NCBI GenBank assembly: GCA_014529385.2
Contig: CM043950.1
Location: forward strand, 151,282,945-151,346,944
Source: Adiantum capillus-veneris
Lineage: Eukaryota; Streptophyta; Polypodiopsida; Polypodiales; Pteridaceae
DNA: 64,000 bases
Reading direction: 5' to 3'
The number at the start of each line of letters is the position of its first letter. Positions within the stretch are counted from its first letter, which is position 1. Shown one piece after another: positions 32,401 to 46,164 of the stretch. The notes under the pieces are model-generated. The model was not told where the DNA came from and ran no database searches. It worked only from the letters and a program-made list of their open reading frames with translations. Made by a program: the position numbers and the translations under genes.

Positions 32401-35400
32401 TGTCATGTACTAGAGACAGTAATGTAAGCTCACAGGACATTTATGACACTTTGTTGGCTCTTTTCAGTGGTGGAAATAGGAATGTAAGTTCCAATGAGGC
32501 AAATCATTAAGAGAAACTTGGACTCAATTCTGGGCCCTGTAAGAAACGCCAACTCAGCATAGAGAGAGGTAATTATGAAAAATGCAAAAGTTGTTTTTTG
32601 GAATTCTATTTCTCATAGTACATACGTAAAAGTTTGCTCAATCACTTAAATGCATGTTCATACAAAATGCTTTTCGAGAGCCCAACTTAAGTGTACACAA
32701 AATTCCATGTCTGTGAATCTTAATGAGTGATGTGATGTGCGATGAGAGGAAACACATAAGAGTTGTTTTCAAAATACAAAAATAATGCCACTGAATAGAG
32801 GCACAAGTATCAATCACCTTTTTATGAAGTACTCGCAATTTAAATTCGAACAGATTGTACTTGATAGTGATTGATAGGTACTATTTACGACTATGAAGGA
32901 GTCAGAACCAAGCGAATAGAGGCGCTTGAGGGGTCTTTGGGATCTCTATTCGCTTGGTTCTGACCTTATGAGGCCCTAGGATTAAGATATAGTACTTTTT
33001 AAGCCCACGGATGCATCCGGAACGTCCAAAAACCATAGGATAGCTCTTTAAAACACAGAAATCTGACGTCTCTAGCTCAAGATATAGCATTTTTAAGCCT
33101 AGGGCCTCATGAGGTCAGTACCAAGCGAATAGAGGCCCTTAAGATCCCTCAAGGGTCTCCATTTGCTTGGTACTGACCTCGTGAGGCCCTAGGCTTAAAA
33201 GTGCTATATTTTTAAGCTTTGGGCCTCATGAGATCAATACCAAGTGAATAGAGGCCCTTGAGGGATCTCAAGGTCCTCTATTCCCTTGGTACTGACCTCA
33301 TGAGGCCCTAAGCTTAAAAATGCTATATCTTGAGCTAGATACGTCAGATTTCAGTGTTTTAAAGAGCTATCCTATGGTTTTTGGACATTCCGGATGCATC
33401 CATGGGCTTAAAAAGTGCTATATCTTAATCCTAGGGCCTCATAAGGTCTGAACCAAGCGAATAGAGGTCCCAGAGACCCCTCAAGCGCCTCTATTCGCTT
33501 GGTTCTGACTCCTTCATAGTCTTAAATAGTACATATCAATCACTATCAAGTACAATCTGCTTGAATTTAAATTGCGAGTACTTCATAAAAAGGTGATTGA
33601 TAGTTGTGCAAGATGCACAAGTACAAGTACTTCACTTTATATGATAGCAACAACGGGTCATAAAAAGGCGTTCGGCGCTTGTGCCAGATGTCATTATCAA
33701 GCGCCTTACTTTTCTGATGATAGTGACAATTTCACCAAAATGGTTTTCATGGACATTTTCAAAATGAGAAAAAATGTTTTTTGAACGTAACGTTAGCCTT
33801 CTTCCTATTGGCTAAGGAGCATTCTCTCACTAGAGTTGAAAGGCCCGAAAATGAGTCCATTTCTTTCCTAATGGTACAGCCTATGGGGGTTTCTGAAAAT
33901 GTTTTAGATCAGCCTATTACTGATGCAGATGTACATGATGTACTTGATGAGGAAAGGGATGAAAATGAGCAGGCTAGAGGTATGCCTAAATGGCTGTTGC
34001 ACACTTTGCGTGACAGTAAATTGGATGCACGTTTGTCTAGCCGTACTCGTTCAGGCTCTTGCCATACATATTATGCATCAGATTGTTATGCTTTGGCTAT
34101 GTCTAGCTTACATGATGTTGAGGAGCCTCTGACTTTTGATGAAGCACAAAATTCAAAAAATTGGATGGCTGCCATGCAATCAGAATATGATGCACTTATA
34201 GAAAACTTACACATGGACTTTATGTGATTTGCCTCTTGGCAAAAAGGCCATTGGTACGAAGTGGGTTTACAAGTTGAAATGCAAGCCGGATGGTGAGATC
34301 GATCGCCATAAGGCTCGACTTGTTGCAAAGGGTTATGCACAGCAAAAAGGAAAAGATTATGAAGAGACTTTTGCTCCCACTTGTCGTATGACTACTGTGC
34401 GTTTTCTATGTGCATTGGCAGCTCATTTTGGTTGGGATGTACATCAATCAGATGTACATGGGTGGCAATCCTGCTGATGTCACTCTTTACCAAACTGCTG
34501 TTGGTTGCCTCATTTATGTATGCAACACGAGGCCGGATATTCAGTTTGCAGTCTCACAGGTCAACAGATTTATGTATAGCCCAGGGTCTAAGCATTGGCA
34601 GGCTGTCAAGAGGATTTTCCTCTACCTTAGTGTCACTTTACATCTTGGCTTGTTTTATCCCAAGGGGGGGATCATTACCGCCAGACTTACATGCTTTTTT
34701 GGACTCGGATTGGGCTGGTTGTTTTGACACGCGAGTGTCCACAAGTGGTTTTTGTTTCATGCTTGGCAGTTCATGTATATCATGGTTGAGCAAGAAGCCA
34801 CCTACTGTGGCCACTTCGAGTTGTGAGGCTGAGTACAGGGCAGTCTTCACAGCTACGGTTGAGTGTGTATGGCTCAGACGCCTTATGGCCGATTTGGGTG
34901 TTGGACACGACATTGCCAACACTATCTAAACTGACACTCAGAGCGCATTGGTAGTTGCGAGGAACCCAGTTTTTGATGCTCGCACAAATCACATTGAGGT
35001 GCATTACCACTATGTCAGGAAGAGGCTCTCAGCAGGAGAGATCAGCTTGGCTTATGTGCCAACACAGGACAACCTTGCAGATCTTTTCAAAAAGGCATTG
35101 TCTCGTGAGAAGCTTGAAGCTTTCCGCAAAGCTTTGCACTTACTCCCCTTTGTGGACTGATCCTGTCCTCAGGGCATGGCACTTCCCTTTACTCATGTGC
35201 TAGCTCTCGTTCACCGCATCACTCGAGGGGGGATTTTTTACCATATACATGTGGTAGTGATGTGTGTAAACACACTAGGACCACCGTGGCATTTTTCCCT
35301 CTTTAGGAGGTTTTTTCCCCCCTGCATTGTATATACACCCATCACTCTAGGGCTATCTATCTTTCCATTGCACACTAAGTAACACACTCTCTATTGTGTG

Positions 35401-35461
35401 CCTTGAGCTTCCTTCGTCTTCTCCAAGCTCTGTGTGTTTCTCTGCAACCCTAATTCCAACA
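29427..35461 (+). mobile_element. Ty1/copia retrotransposon, defective (unit 2)
   Basis: Duplicate of 11353-17387 with the same LTR pair (29427-29653 and 35235-35461), PBS (29656-29667), gag (30015-30854), knuckle/protease/integrase (30857-32510), palindrome (32801-33609) and RT/RNase H (33781-35160). It carries the same frameshifts, protease DRG, integrase TGA and RT deletion. It is flanked by CTAGA on both sides. It arose by segmental duplication, not by a new insertion. Confidence 0.93.
32801..33609. repeat. Nested palindrome inside copia (unit 2)
   Basis: Duplicate of 14727-15535. The four 64-bp hairpins lie at 32901-32964, 33114-33177, 33233-33296 and 33446-33509. A small number of single-base changes lie near the right arm (for example CATAGTCTTAAATAGTACAT). 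Confidence 0.85.
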
Positions 35462-35573
35462 CTAGAGACTTCATGCGCTGAAATGCGTTAACAGCCGCTC
35501 GTTGTTGATCATCAGGCACTGAGGATGTGCCAATATCTTGTTCTTCATCGGCCATTTTCTCTTGGAGCTGCAA
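35462..35573 (-). pseudogene. Upstream piece of the RING-like exon (unit 2)
   Basis: Same as 17388-17499, with MADEEQDIGTSS preceded by an acceptor-like site. Confidence 0.6.
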
Positions 35574-35895
35574 TCACATATAGACGAATATTCAATATCA
35601 TTGGCAAATATATATTCTCACAATTAAACAGTCTCACTGATGCACAAGATATATAACAACTTCTCGTCCACTACATTAGACATCAGAATCCACTAAATCA
35701 AACCACAACTAATGCAACTAATTGAACCACAAGGAAAATTTGAAATACCAACACTCAACACGAAAAATTTGAAATGACTAAAGATAATTGACTCAATTAG
35801 GTGAACCACTTAAAACCAGATAATACACTTCAATAAAAAATAGAATACCCTGGACAAGACATGTATATCATAAAAAATTTTAGATCGGATAAAAT

Positions 35896-36364
35896 GATGG
35901 TGCAAGTTCAACAAGGGGACGTTAGACAGGGTTAGGGTCTGTCTTTAATTGTTCATTTAAAAATATCAACACGTCAGAAGCATTTCTTCTTTGTTCCCGC
36001 TCGTTTAACTTCATCCAACAATCTACTTTAATCCAAATAGCCCTTATAACATCTTCATTCGGGTGGTGAAAAACTTCTTTTGAAAAATAAACTTTTCTAG
36101 CTGCACTCCAAAAATCTGCCAGCATGTAGAATAGATAGCCCAATGTATAAATGTCGCTCGATTTTGTGTATGCATCTTTGCACCGTGGATCGTATAGTTC
36201 TGGAGCAATCCATGGTCGCGTAGCCATCTTGGCATCCCCTGCTCTATGTGCCTCCAAAATTGTAGAATCCGATTGTGCGCTTGGATGTAGATAATTAATT
36301 GATGCGCGCTTAGCTGGCATTCTAAGCATCATCCCCCAATCAATGATGCCAACGCGGGGTTTAT
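35896..36364 (-). pseudogene. Protein-kinase-like C-lobe fragment (unit 2)
   Basis: Duplicate of the fragment at 17822-18290 (IIDWGMM, WIAPELYDP, DIYTLGYLFY), with SAQSD in place of SEQSD. Same terminal TAA. Confidence 0.65.
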
Positions 36365-36438
36365 TGGTGCCGGGATATATATATTAAGGTTTCTATATTT
36401 AAAAAGAGATAGTGTTACTATTTAATCAATTGAGAAGC

Positions 36439-36694
36439 TCACCGATATGCTGTAGTGTGAAGTGCATGAGAAGAAGTCTCTACTCCTGCATGTGGCTGGG
36501 AGGATGTACCCTGCCCAGGACGTACGGGCATGCTGAATCTCCCAAGAATCTCGATGGTGGTATCTAAATCGGTATCATCCATCTCCTCATAATCTTCCAT
36601 AGCCTCCGGCAAATCGTCTCGACATACTCTAGTGGCTCGTAGCAAACCCTTGATGATTGTTATCTTGACTCTACGACCTTGGTCACTCATTGCA
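36439..36694 (-). pseudogene. Acidic exon (unit 2)
   Basis: Duplicate of 18365-18620, with no visible amino-acid change. Confidence 0.42.
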
Positions 36695-38058
36695 TCTATA
36701 TATTTAAAACAAATATATGTCAAATTAGTGATATATTTAAAACAAAATCACTGCAAGCACCACCCCAATCAAATTTGATGTAGCTTCCAACACACATGCT
36801 TTCCATTCCTTTAGTGAGAGAGTACAATGGACACAAACAAAGTGATGACACTGTGAATGAAGGTACTGAGACTGAGAGATAGAGAGAGAAGAATACGACA
36901 CCAGAATGTTGTCAAACCCTCCTCGGAAGGCCCCACTCTCTGTGGCGAGAATGGTCTACTATTGATTGCATAAAGATTCTCTACAATGTTTGAACTTCCC
37001 GATGATGTGGACGACAATGAGAACGACACTGAGACAGGCTGAAATCTGAAAACGCTAATGGCTGAAATTTTCACTCTTTATCTGCTGAATTCTGACTCTA
37101 TGTCGGCGCCGATGTTGATGGCAATGATGCGACAACGACGTGCTGAAAACGAAGATGTTGAAATATGTGTTTTGTGGACGGACATTGCAAACAACACTGG
37201 ATCTGACCGTGCGGCGAGGATCTGTTGCGGGAAGATGAGATCTGCGAGGTTTGGGACTTCTACTACAGTATTTGACTGCTGAAAACTGAAAACGCTAGTG
37301 CTTCTTGGGATTCCATCATGGTGAATCTACAAAACCTTGAAGTGTTATGTTGATACAAAAATACTAGGGCTGAAAATTGTCTCCTTGCAAAAAAGCTAGG
37401 GCTTTTGCTGGTTCCATAGACCCGACCTTGGTATTACAATTGCTGAACATTATCTATACCTAGCAAGCTCTATACAAGGGCTGAAAATGCTTTTATAATA
37501 ATCTCTTGCTGTGCACTGGCCTTTCATATTTCCAGGCAATCTGCCATATACAAGGTGTGTTGATGTTATAAAAGGGAACATGTCCGAATGCATTTCCCAG
37601 TATACACTCAAGTCCTAGTGCTTGCATGCTTTTAATATCGTAAAACTTTATGTCCTATAATACCTTTGGTTGGCCATGTGGCCATACGAAGTGCCACACA
37701 TGTTATTTCCATAATCCATGCATCTCCTGTTGCACTACAGCTGCATGCATGTCTCCAAAGTCCTGCTTCTTTGAAACATCTTGCTCCTCTTGCTACTATA
37801 TAATTTGCTGAGTCCTCATCTGAGTCTCCTGAGTCTTGGTTGGGACCAAATATATGTCTCTCAGAGTGCTACCCAATGAGAAATCGGCCACCCCCTCCGT
37901 GCGGATCTCTGCATCCTCTTTTCTATCATCCAACTTGTAATCATCCGTATTTTTCCTGCAGTTTTATTATGTACCTCAAGCCTCGTCTCCAACGTAGTCA
38001 CCGAGGGCAAAAGAGGCCACTTGACGATTGCCCCATTATTCTCACCTGTGTCATCATC

Positions 38059-38419
38059 TTACTTTGTCTCTGTGTCTGAGACATCATCCTCCAAGTCGTT
38101 AGTGTAGTACTCATCCACCACTGCTGTAAGATCATCCAGCACTTTGCGCTTCCTGTTTACCATTGACCTGCACCTTCCTACCTTGCCATTCATATATAGC
38201 ATTCCAAGAAAATCCGCCTCGTTCTCTTGAATACCGTACTCAATCTCTTCTTGTTTGAGAATGAGCTTCTCACGTACAGTGATTGACATCTTCACATCCC
38301 TCAATCGTCTCCTGAGCGTAGAGAGGTTCTCCTTTCAATCTTCCTTACAATCTAGTAACTCTTTGATTTCATAGTCTATGCTCTTGTGAAAGCCTCGCCA
38401 GACACAACACGCCTTAGCT
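38059..38419 (-). pseudogene. Coiled-coil exon (unit 2), with stop
   Basis: Duplicate of 19985-20345 with one Val-to-Ala difference (DDLTAVVDEYY, which matches the third copy). Same truncating stops. Confidence 0.48.
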
Positions 38420-38719
38420 GTATTGCCTTAGCTTGCCATAGGCATCAGAGATATTTGCTGCAACCTGTTCCTCGTTGATCGCACCATGACAACATGGCGA
38501 AAATGCCAAGCTGCATGATGTATATCATGGTGTAGATGGCCAAAATGTCATGCTGCCTGATGTGGACAGAAACACCTATATGTACATGTATGATATAGAG
38601 GCAAGTAACTCCATGCCTAGATGTAGATGGAGCAAATCGCCATGCTGGCGAAAGAGAGATCACTAGAGCTAGAGCTAAAGATAGAGAAATGTCTTGAACA
38701 TGTGTGTGAGCTCCATCCA

Positions 38720-40619
38720 CGAGATTCCTTTCAAGCCATAATACATTGGCGTTGTAGAAAAGCTTCAGTCACTTGGGAGTCAATTGAAGTATCATGTAGC
38801 AAGTGTAATGCATCCCATCTCCCAAACCACTTCTTTATGTCTTGCATCCATCTCGTGCTCAAGATCTTGCTTTTATGTGTCTTTTGAACTTTTTTGCTTG
38901 CTTCCCATGCAATTGTAGGAAGTCGACGTGAGGGGTTTTGAAGCATCTTTATCATGTACTCCACAACCCTTTCCATGCCCATAACCTCAATTGGAAGACA
39001 TCTTGAATCAAGAAGTAGGAGCATATATGGTGTTTGTGTGCTTCACTTGGAGAAAGTTTGTAAGAAAATGCTTTTGGACATTCTCAAACTCTTTCCAAGT
39101 AGACTTTGAGATGGTCCCACCCCACACTTCAACTCTATATAGAAGAATTGGTGTCACCAATGCATCAAAAGATACTTCTTGAGAACCCAACACTTGATGT
39201 TTCCCGCATTACACATGTTCTCAAACGCATAATATTCTCTCTTTCCCGCTTTCAAACGACGCATAGCACATTTATGCCACTTGTGATTGAATGGAACCTC
39301 AATGCATGGCTTCTATTTATGGTTGGTTTTCACAAGCATAACCTTTGTTTTGGATTCATTCACAATCAGCCCACTATGCAAGCAAAAGCTCTCAAGGACA
39401 ACCATAAGCTTTTGTGAATCTTCTAAAGTGTGTGCTAGAAGCACTACATCATCCGTATAGAACAAAAACATGATTACCGCATTGCAAATAGTGACCTATT
39501 CAATGTCTTCTTCTTGCATAAAGTCAAGTACCATTTGTTCCAATTGATCAATGCATAGACCAAAGAGACTTGGTGACAATAGACATCCTTGTTTAACCCC
39601 AATAGTGCTTACAATTTTTTTTGAAATTTCTCTTTCAATGCGCATTTGAGAAATCACCTTCTCATACATTCGAGAAACCAAAAGCATAAACTCACTTGGC
39701 ACTTGGATTTCGTCTATCCTTCTCCACAAATTGTTACGTGGAATCATATCAAAGGCTTTCTTAAAGTCCATAAAACAACAATACAATCGCTTGCCTTTCA
39801 ACCGACTTTCCTCCATGAGAACACGAAGAGTGACAAGATGATCAATGGTGCTACGGTATTGACGAAAACCCGCTTGTCCCTTTGCACACTTGTCATTATC
39901 TTCAGTCAATCACTAAATTTCATCTCCATTACGCACCCAAACAACTTTTCCATCAGAGACCCAATCATTATAGTCCAGTAGTTGTTTACATTCTTTACAT
40001 CCCCTCCTTTATGCAAAGGCTTAACCCAATTAGTACTCCAATCATAAGGCATACCATGTTGAAGTTCAAGGTTGAACATATCAAACATCAACTCATGGGT
40101 AAAATCGCCCGTCCATTTGATCATTTCCGACTTGATACCTTGAAGATCTTCCGCTTTACGAGTGGCCAGATTTTCAAGCCCACCATGTACATCGTCAATA
40201 GTAAAAAAACAGAGCATACATGGGAGTGAACCATAAAATGGCATTTTTTCATAATTTGCTTCCTCATATAATTGCCTACAATGTGGGCACATATCCACAA
40301 GACTCAAGTTACCAAAATTTTCAACCCGCTTGTCCCTCAAGTGTCTCCAAAATTTTCCACATGCATGTGCCTTTTCTTGGACTTGAAAAAGTTGTTGCTT
40401 TACTTCCCATCTTCTTCTCTTCTTTTGAATCAATGCCTTGTATGTATGCAAATGACTTTGATAGTTGTTTTTGTCCATAGTTGCATCAAGCTTTATCAAG
40501 GACTTTCGAGCATCTTGACATTCTTTATCAAACCACCTTTTGTGTGATCTATCATTGTTGATACCATGGATATTCTTTATGGAAAGGAATTCTTTGGCAC
40601 TAGAACAAATAACTTTCTT
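38720..40619 (-). pseudogene. LINE reverse-transcriptase half (unit 2)
   Basis: Duplicate of 20646-22550. The shorter GA tract puts the first frame in phase with a Ser/Leu run encoded by the microsatellite, giving a longer but meaningless N-terminus (to 40685). The YTDD codons are at 39448-39459. Confidence 0.85.
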
Positions 40620-40627
40620 GAGAGAGA

Positions 40628-40659
<32 letters not shown>

Positions 40660-41411
40660 AATGATTGCAAGTAAGTAAAGAGCAACGATTATAAGCAAAG
40701 CCACCGTTTTGTGAAGTGCATCATGTGAGAGTGTAGAGGATTCTATAGAGTGCTTTGAAAAAAAGCTTTTTTACGTCCCCAAGATGGAGTTCAGAACTGA
40801 CTTTCTACGCTTTTCTCTCTATCTTTCTCTCACTCTTTCTGTTTATCTCTCTCTTTCTCTCTACGGATGAGTCATTAGGTCAAAGAAGCAATTGTTGTGA
40901 AGAGATGTTGCACAAGAAGCACAACAATGAAGATCTTCTTTAAAGCACCATACAGAGGGAAAATCACTCTCACAATGTGCACAACACAAAACAATGGCTA
41001 CATTTACAACACTAGCTCTTTACCCTAAACCCTAAACAATGGCTACATTAACGTATTTGTATATACTTACATTATACTTAATTGTAGAGAGTCTGTAACT
41101 ATATATACTCAAATTAATGGGGGGTCAATAATACTTATATCTGTTTATGCATGTAATAAGGCACTGAGTACAGGATCGTGTCACCCAAAAGTTAGATGCT
41201 TTCTCTTCGGTGTAGTCCTTTTTTAATTGTGGTGTTGTGGTCATTGATCCACTCATGCATGGATTATCACGACGTACGTTTGGTTTTAGCACGGTTGAGT
41301 TTGTGATGATATCTAAAGAGATACCACTTGACCTTTGTCACTATTGGCCCCTACTTAGGTCTTCTAGTATGTACATATATCTACATGCTTATGTGCATAT
41401 ATACTTGTGTC

Positions 41412-42317
41412 TACTACAAGAGGTTATGTGCACTTGTGATGGCTATAGCGATGAAAATACAATGGGTTTTTTTACCCCTTGGAGTCGCTAAAAGCGTCGC
41501 AACAGAAATGGCGTTATAAGCATCGGTATTAGCATCGCTATATGCGACGCTATATGCGTCTCTTTATAGGGACACTTATAGTGACGCATAGGGATTCTAA
41601 TTTGGCAACTCATATAGCGACACTGTAGAAACTTATATAAAGACACCTATAGTGACGCGCCTGAGAATATTTTTTTTTTGGGTTGCACTGCATTTACCCA
41701 TCAACCATGTTGAACATTGTTTCCAGAGTAAAGATACAAAACTCGCAAAAGTACTTTGACGAAAGTGAATTTACAAAAGTAATACAATGACAAAATTAGG
41801 CAAAATCACTTTATTGTTAAGATTTGACCAAAATATAACAGTTTTACAACACAATTGTCATTATTGAGAAATTAGATTGTTGACCAATAGTTACAAAATT
41901 TCATCTCATTATACATGCTATGCCAAAAGAAAACTAGTGCTATCCAGCTACGGCTAAATAGATGTTGTCTAATCAGACGTCTCATCGCGTGCAAGCAGTT
42001 TTTGTCATATTTTGCAGAAAAAACAATAAGACTTTCTGTAAGTAAGTATAAACATATAATTACAAAAGAAACTATTCTTTTAGCTTATCATTAAAATACA
42101 ACAAATGTAAGAGAGTAAAGTGAAACACAATTGCTCGAGGGTTTACTGTGCACATTACATGGTTTCCTCCATTCTGATTATCATTTTGTTAAAAGATTTC
42201 CAGCTTAATGACGCATCCGTGGAGAGGAAAAGAGTGACCACCATAAACCTAACTCCAAATTTAAACCGTAATCCTGAAGGTAAATTTTAATATAAAAACT
42301 AAATCCAAAATCTAACT

Positions 42318-42388
<71 letters not shown>

Positions 42389-42497
42389 AAACATGCATGC
42401 ACATACACATAACAAAAATGCAGATTTTTCAAATGAAAACTGCTCTTGCTACTTCTTGCGCTTCAACTGCTCTAATTTCTACTCAGCACCGCGAGTG

Positions 42498-42566
<69 letters not shown>

Positions 42567-43115
42567 GCCAACTTGATACGTTGTGAAAGTCTTGAGTTAT
42601 CCACTTTCCTCTTCCATCACTCAAGCTCAACAGATGGAGAACGCTTTCAACAGCTAATGTTGTTGCATACCCTTTGAACGTTCCAAAGCTAACTAGCTTC
42701 AAACACCTTTAAGCTCTACAAAACACAGAGAGATGGTTGGGTCTCTTCTTCGACTCTAAACCTTAAATCTTGAGTTAAATCATAAACCTAACCCCAAAGC
42801 TCTAATATTAAATTTAAACATAAACTCTTACTTAAATATACAAATTAAATCTTGAACCTGTGTCAACTCTCTTTGTCTATCTTTCTTTCCCTAAGTTTCC
42901 CTTTATCTGTACACATCATAGTGCCTCTATTTATAAAAACAAACGTTGATGAAGCTCTTCACCGACCAATGCACTATTTTCTTGGACAACACAGACAATA
43001 TATTCAATCCACAAGGAGTTTATCGTATTTGTCTTATAAATCATTTTGAAATTTTGAAGACATTTAATATAACATTTCATTTCATATTTTCTCTCCTTTT
43101 CTCTATTTTTTTAAT

Positions 43116-43152
<37 letters not shown>

Positions 43153-43299
43153 TTTTTTCCCCTTATCTCTCTCTCTCGCTCTCTCTCAATGCGTGTGTGT
43201 ATTTCTTTTTTGTTTATGCATGTGTGTACATTCTGTCTCTCTCTCTCTCTCTCTCAATGCATGTGTGTATTTCTTTTTTGTTTATGCATGTGTGTACAT

Positions 43300-43362
<63 letters not shown>

Positions 43363-43533
43363 TACACAATGTGTGTATGTGTGTATGTGTGTGTGTGTGT
43401 GTGAGAGGGAGAGAGGGAAAGAGGGAATGAGAACATGAGAGAGAGGAGAGGGAAGGAGCATACCTGGCTCTTCTTCATGTCTTCATGTGTGTGTCTGTGT
43501 GTGGGCGGGGTGGGGGGGAGACAGAGGGAGAGA

Positions 43534-43573
<40 letters not shown>

Positions 43574-43786
43574 GAGAGGTGTTGGTATACCTGTTTTGCT
43601 AGAGCACCGAAACTAAAATCTGAGATTTGAGTTTTTGGCGCTCTCGGTTTATTTTTTTACTTCGTCGACGTCGCTATGCGATCGCTGTGCAAAAAATAAC
43701 ATAGCGACATGGATAGCGACGTCGTGGATTTTCACATTTAAGCATTGCACTGCTAGCGTCGCTGATATAAAGGACAACTTGTAGTG
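41412..43786 (+). mobile_element. Non-autonomous CACTA element (unit 2)
   Basis: Duplicate of 23342-25712 with ends TACTACAAG and CTTGTAGTG. The simple repeats have changed length: the first CT array is longer and the later CT/CA arrays are shorter or interrupted. Confidence 0.68.
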
Positions 43787-43798
43787 TACAGATATATC

Positions 43799-43830
<32 letters not shown>

Positions 43831-44573
43831 TAGATAGATAGATAGATGAGTGAGTATGCGAGGGAAGCTAAATCTCATATTTCTCTTTATAATGTAGATG
43901 TCACATGCATGAGAGACCACCTGGTGGGGAGCAACTATCTGGATATTCTTTTGGTTGGTTCACATCTGAGTGGGGCTCCTATCTGGGGTGGACATGGCCT
44001 CTAGTGGACCCGAGTCTTGAGGCAATGAGATGAAGCAAAGAAAGAAAGATTATTTGTGGGCAGTTAACCCTAAACCATGAGTGTTATAGATATTTTTGTA
44101 AATGTAGATATGGCAGTCCTATACCTATCTACCTAGGTTCCTCCATAGGTGTTAGATCCAAACCTATAGCGAGCTATCTCTTTACGGGACCAATACCTCT
44201 GTTTGACGTATGCATTGTTTAGATGGTACAATCCGCAGTAGCTTGCGACCTAAGATCTTTTTCCACAATCGACGTGATGGGGGATTCAAGGAGGAGCTCC
44301 TTACATCCAGAGCCTCGCACGGTCAGCACCTCAGTCTATGGCCCCTTCTTACCATCCTACTTCCCTTCCATCGTAGCGTCTCACTCCCATGGCATCGCAG
44401 GGTCCCACGCCACTCCATTCCACTCCTGCTTTGCCAGAGTTCCGTCGACGCACTTCTTCTAGCGGTATATTCCCATGACTATTACCGCATATATTGCTTT
44501 TAAACCACTATCGTGTTTTTGGCCGCATACGCATTTTTTGTTCTATTCTCCTTTGTTTTTTCGCTGCAATGCT

Positions 44574-44972
44574 AGCGGTTGTGGAACGCTCCTCTCATAG
44601 TGTACTTGAGAAAACACAAAAAGTGCTTGAGGAGCTTATTGTTGCCTCTTCGAATGCATTGATTGGGAGAAGTACAAGAGCAGGGCCAATAAGCCCTAGG
44701 TTGTTTTCACTGGATGCAAAGCATTGAAATGTATCGATCGCCAAATACGCACAACAGGAGAGGGGCGAGTTGTGGAATGTGTGCAACAAGAGCAGCACAA
44801 GAAGGCATTGAAAAAAGATGTTGTATTTGGCATTGTCTTGTTTGATATGTATGCCAAATGTGGTGCGCTTCAAAAAGCACAAAAAGTGCTTGAGGAGCTT
44901 AATGGTCTAAAATGTCGCCTCTTAGAATGTAGTGATTGCGAGATGTGCGGAACTAAGCGACATGAAACATAA
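44574..44972 (+). pseudogene. PPR gene fragment (unit 2)
   Basis: Duplicate of 26500-26898 (DVVFGIVLFDMYAKCGALQK), with Ile-to-Val and Cys-to-Arg differences. Confidence 0.62.
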
Positions 44973-44993
44973 ATGTAGACCCTCATCCCCACT

Positions 44994-46062
44994 TTGCAGC
45001 ATCCCAAAAAGCATGATGTACTTAGAAATCTTGATTCGCCAGCAGAGTCAATAGTCCTGCAGAGATCTCCACCATTTATTAGCTTGCATACACTCCCAAT
45101 ACAAATTATGTTTCAAAGATTCTAGTTTTTCACAGTGAATAGATTTTCCTTGTGTCACATTCTTCCTTGCCAGCAGCTCCCCAATGGGCATGGCCCCTAT
45201 TTTGATTCACCAAAGCAAGACTTTATGTCTGTAAGCATAGTTTGCATCCCAGTTGGACTCAATTCTATATAGCCACCATCACCCCGGGTGTTGAAACCCC
45301 CACATCCTGTTGCATCTCTCATGGATTTGGCTTCCCGACACCAGCAATTGATAGAAGATCTTCGTCAAAGAAGACCACCAATTGATCAAAGTATTTGGGA
45401 GTTCCCAATCCCAAAACCTTTGAGATGAGTTTTGATTACATAGAATGTGAAGATTGAAGACAATAGTTGACAACAATGCCCAGGGTACTCTAAAGCCATC
45501 TCCGAGCCTGAACAATCTCTTAGCAATGTAACGAACTGTGCCATCCGAAACCAATTTCGAGCATACATATTTTCATGATTGCACAAGCATGTTATTGGTA
45601 TTTCCACATAATTTCAATAGCGTAGTAGAGAACAATTTATCCCACGGAGACATATTCCAAAAACCATGAAAACACACAATAGCTTTGTCAATCAAAAATC
45701 ATAATATCTTTCACTAGCATTTATCATTTACCAACATATGTCTCACGAGTGTAGCCTACCTAGCCAACATTAATTTGTGATTTCAAATGCAAAATTCCCC
45801 AAGCAATGGAGGTCTTATGGCTGGAGCCCCAAAATAAGAATTGCAGGTACCTAGATCTGAGACGGTTCAGAGTAGTATCAGACCAGTCAAGCAACGGTAA
45901 GAAATACAGCAAGTATGGAACGAGAATGGCCTAGATCACTCTAACCCAAACATGGAAGGCCATTCATGAGACTGCCAAGATGCCAATTTAAAACAGACCC
46001 TCTCTTCCACCCACTCAGTCAACTGTTTAGAGGTAATTATATATGATCATCAGAAGTCCAGA
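44994..46062 (-). pseudogene. Second LINE remnant (unit 2)
   Basis: Duplicate of 26920-27990. Here the block continues past the unit boundary (46164) into the ancestral flank, as it does at 9183. Confidence 0.52.
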
Positions 46063-46164
46063 CAATTAAAAAATCTGATCTCTCCCTCTCTCTCTCTCTC
46101 TCGGAAGTTGTTTCTATATTACATTGTTTTATACATGGCTATAGGATCTCAGCATAGCATTGCA

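Larger units (their letters stand above)
28093..46164. repeat. 18.07-kb tandem repeat, unit 2
   Basis: Near-identical to 10019-28092. The junction between the units (CATAGCATTGCAATGAAAG at 28081-28099) fuses the end of the LINE/CT block directly to the middle of the hAT gene; the roughly 850 bp normally between them (9183-10013, 46165-47083) are absent. Confidence 0.92.

Noticed and set aside
28093-46164. Calling the second copia a separate insertion
   Set aside because: It sits at the same site with the same CTAGA duplication and the same lesions as the first, so it came with the segmental duplication.
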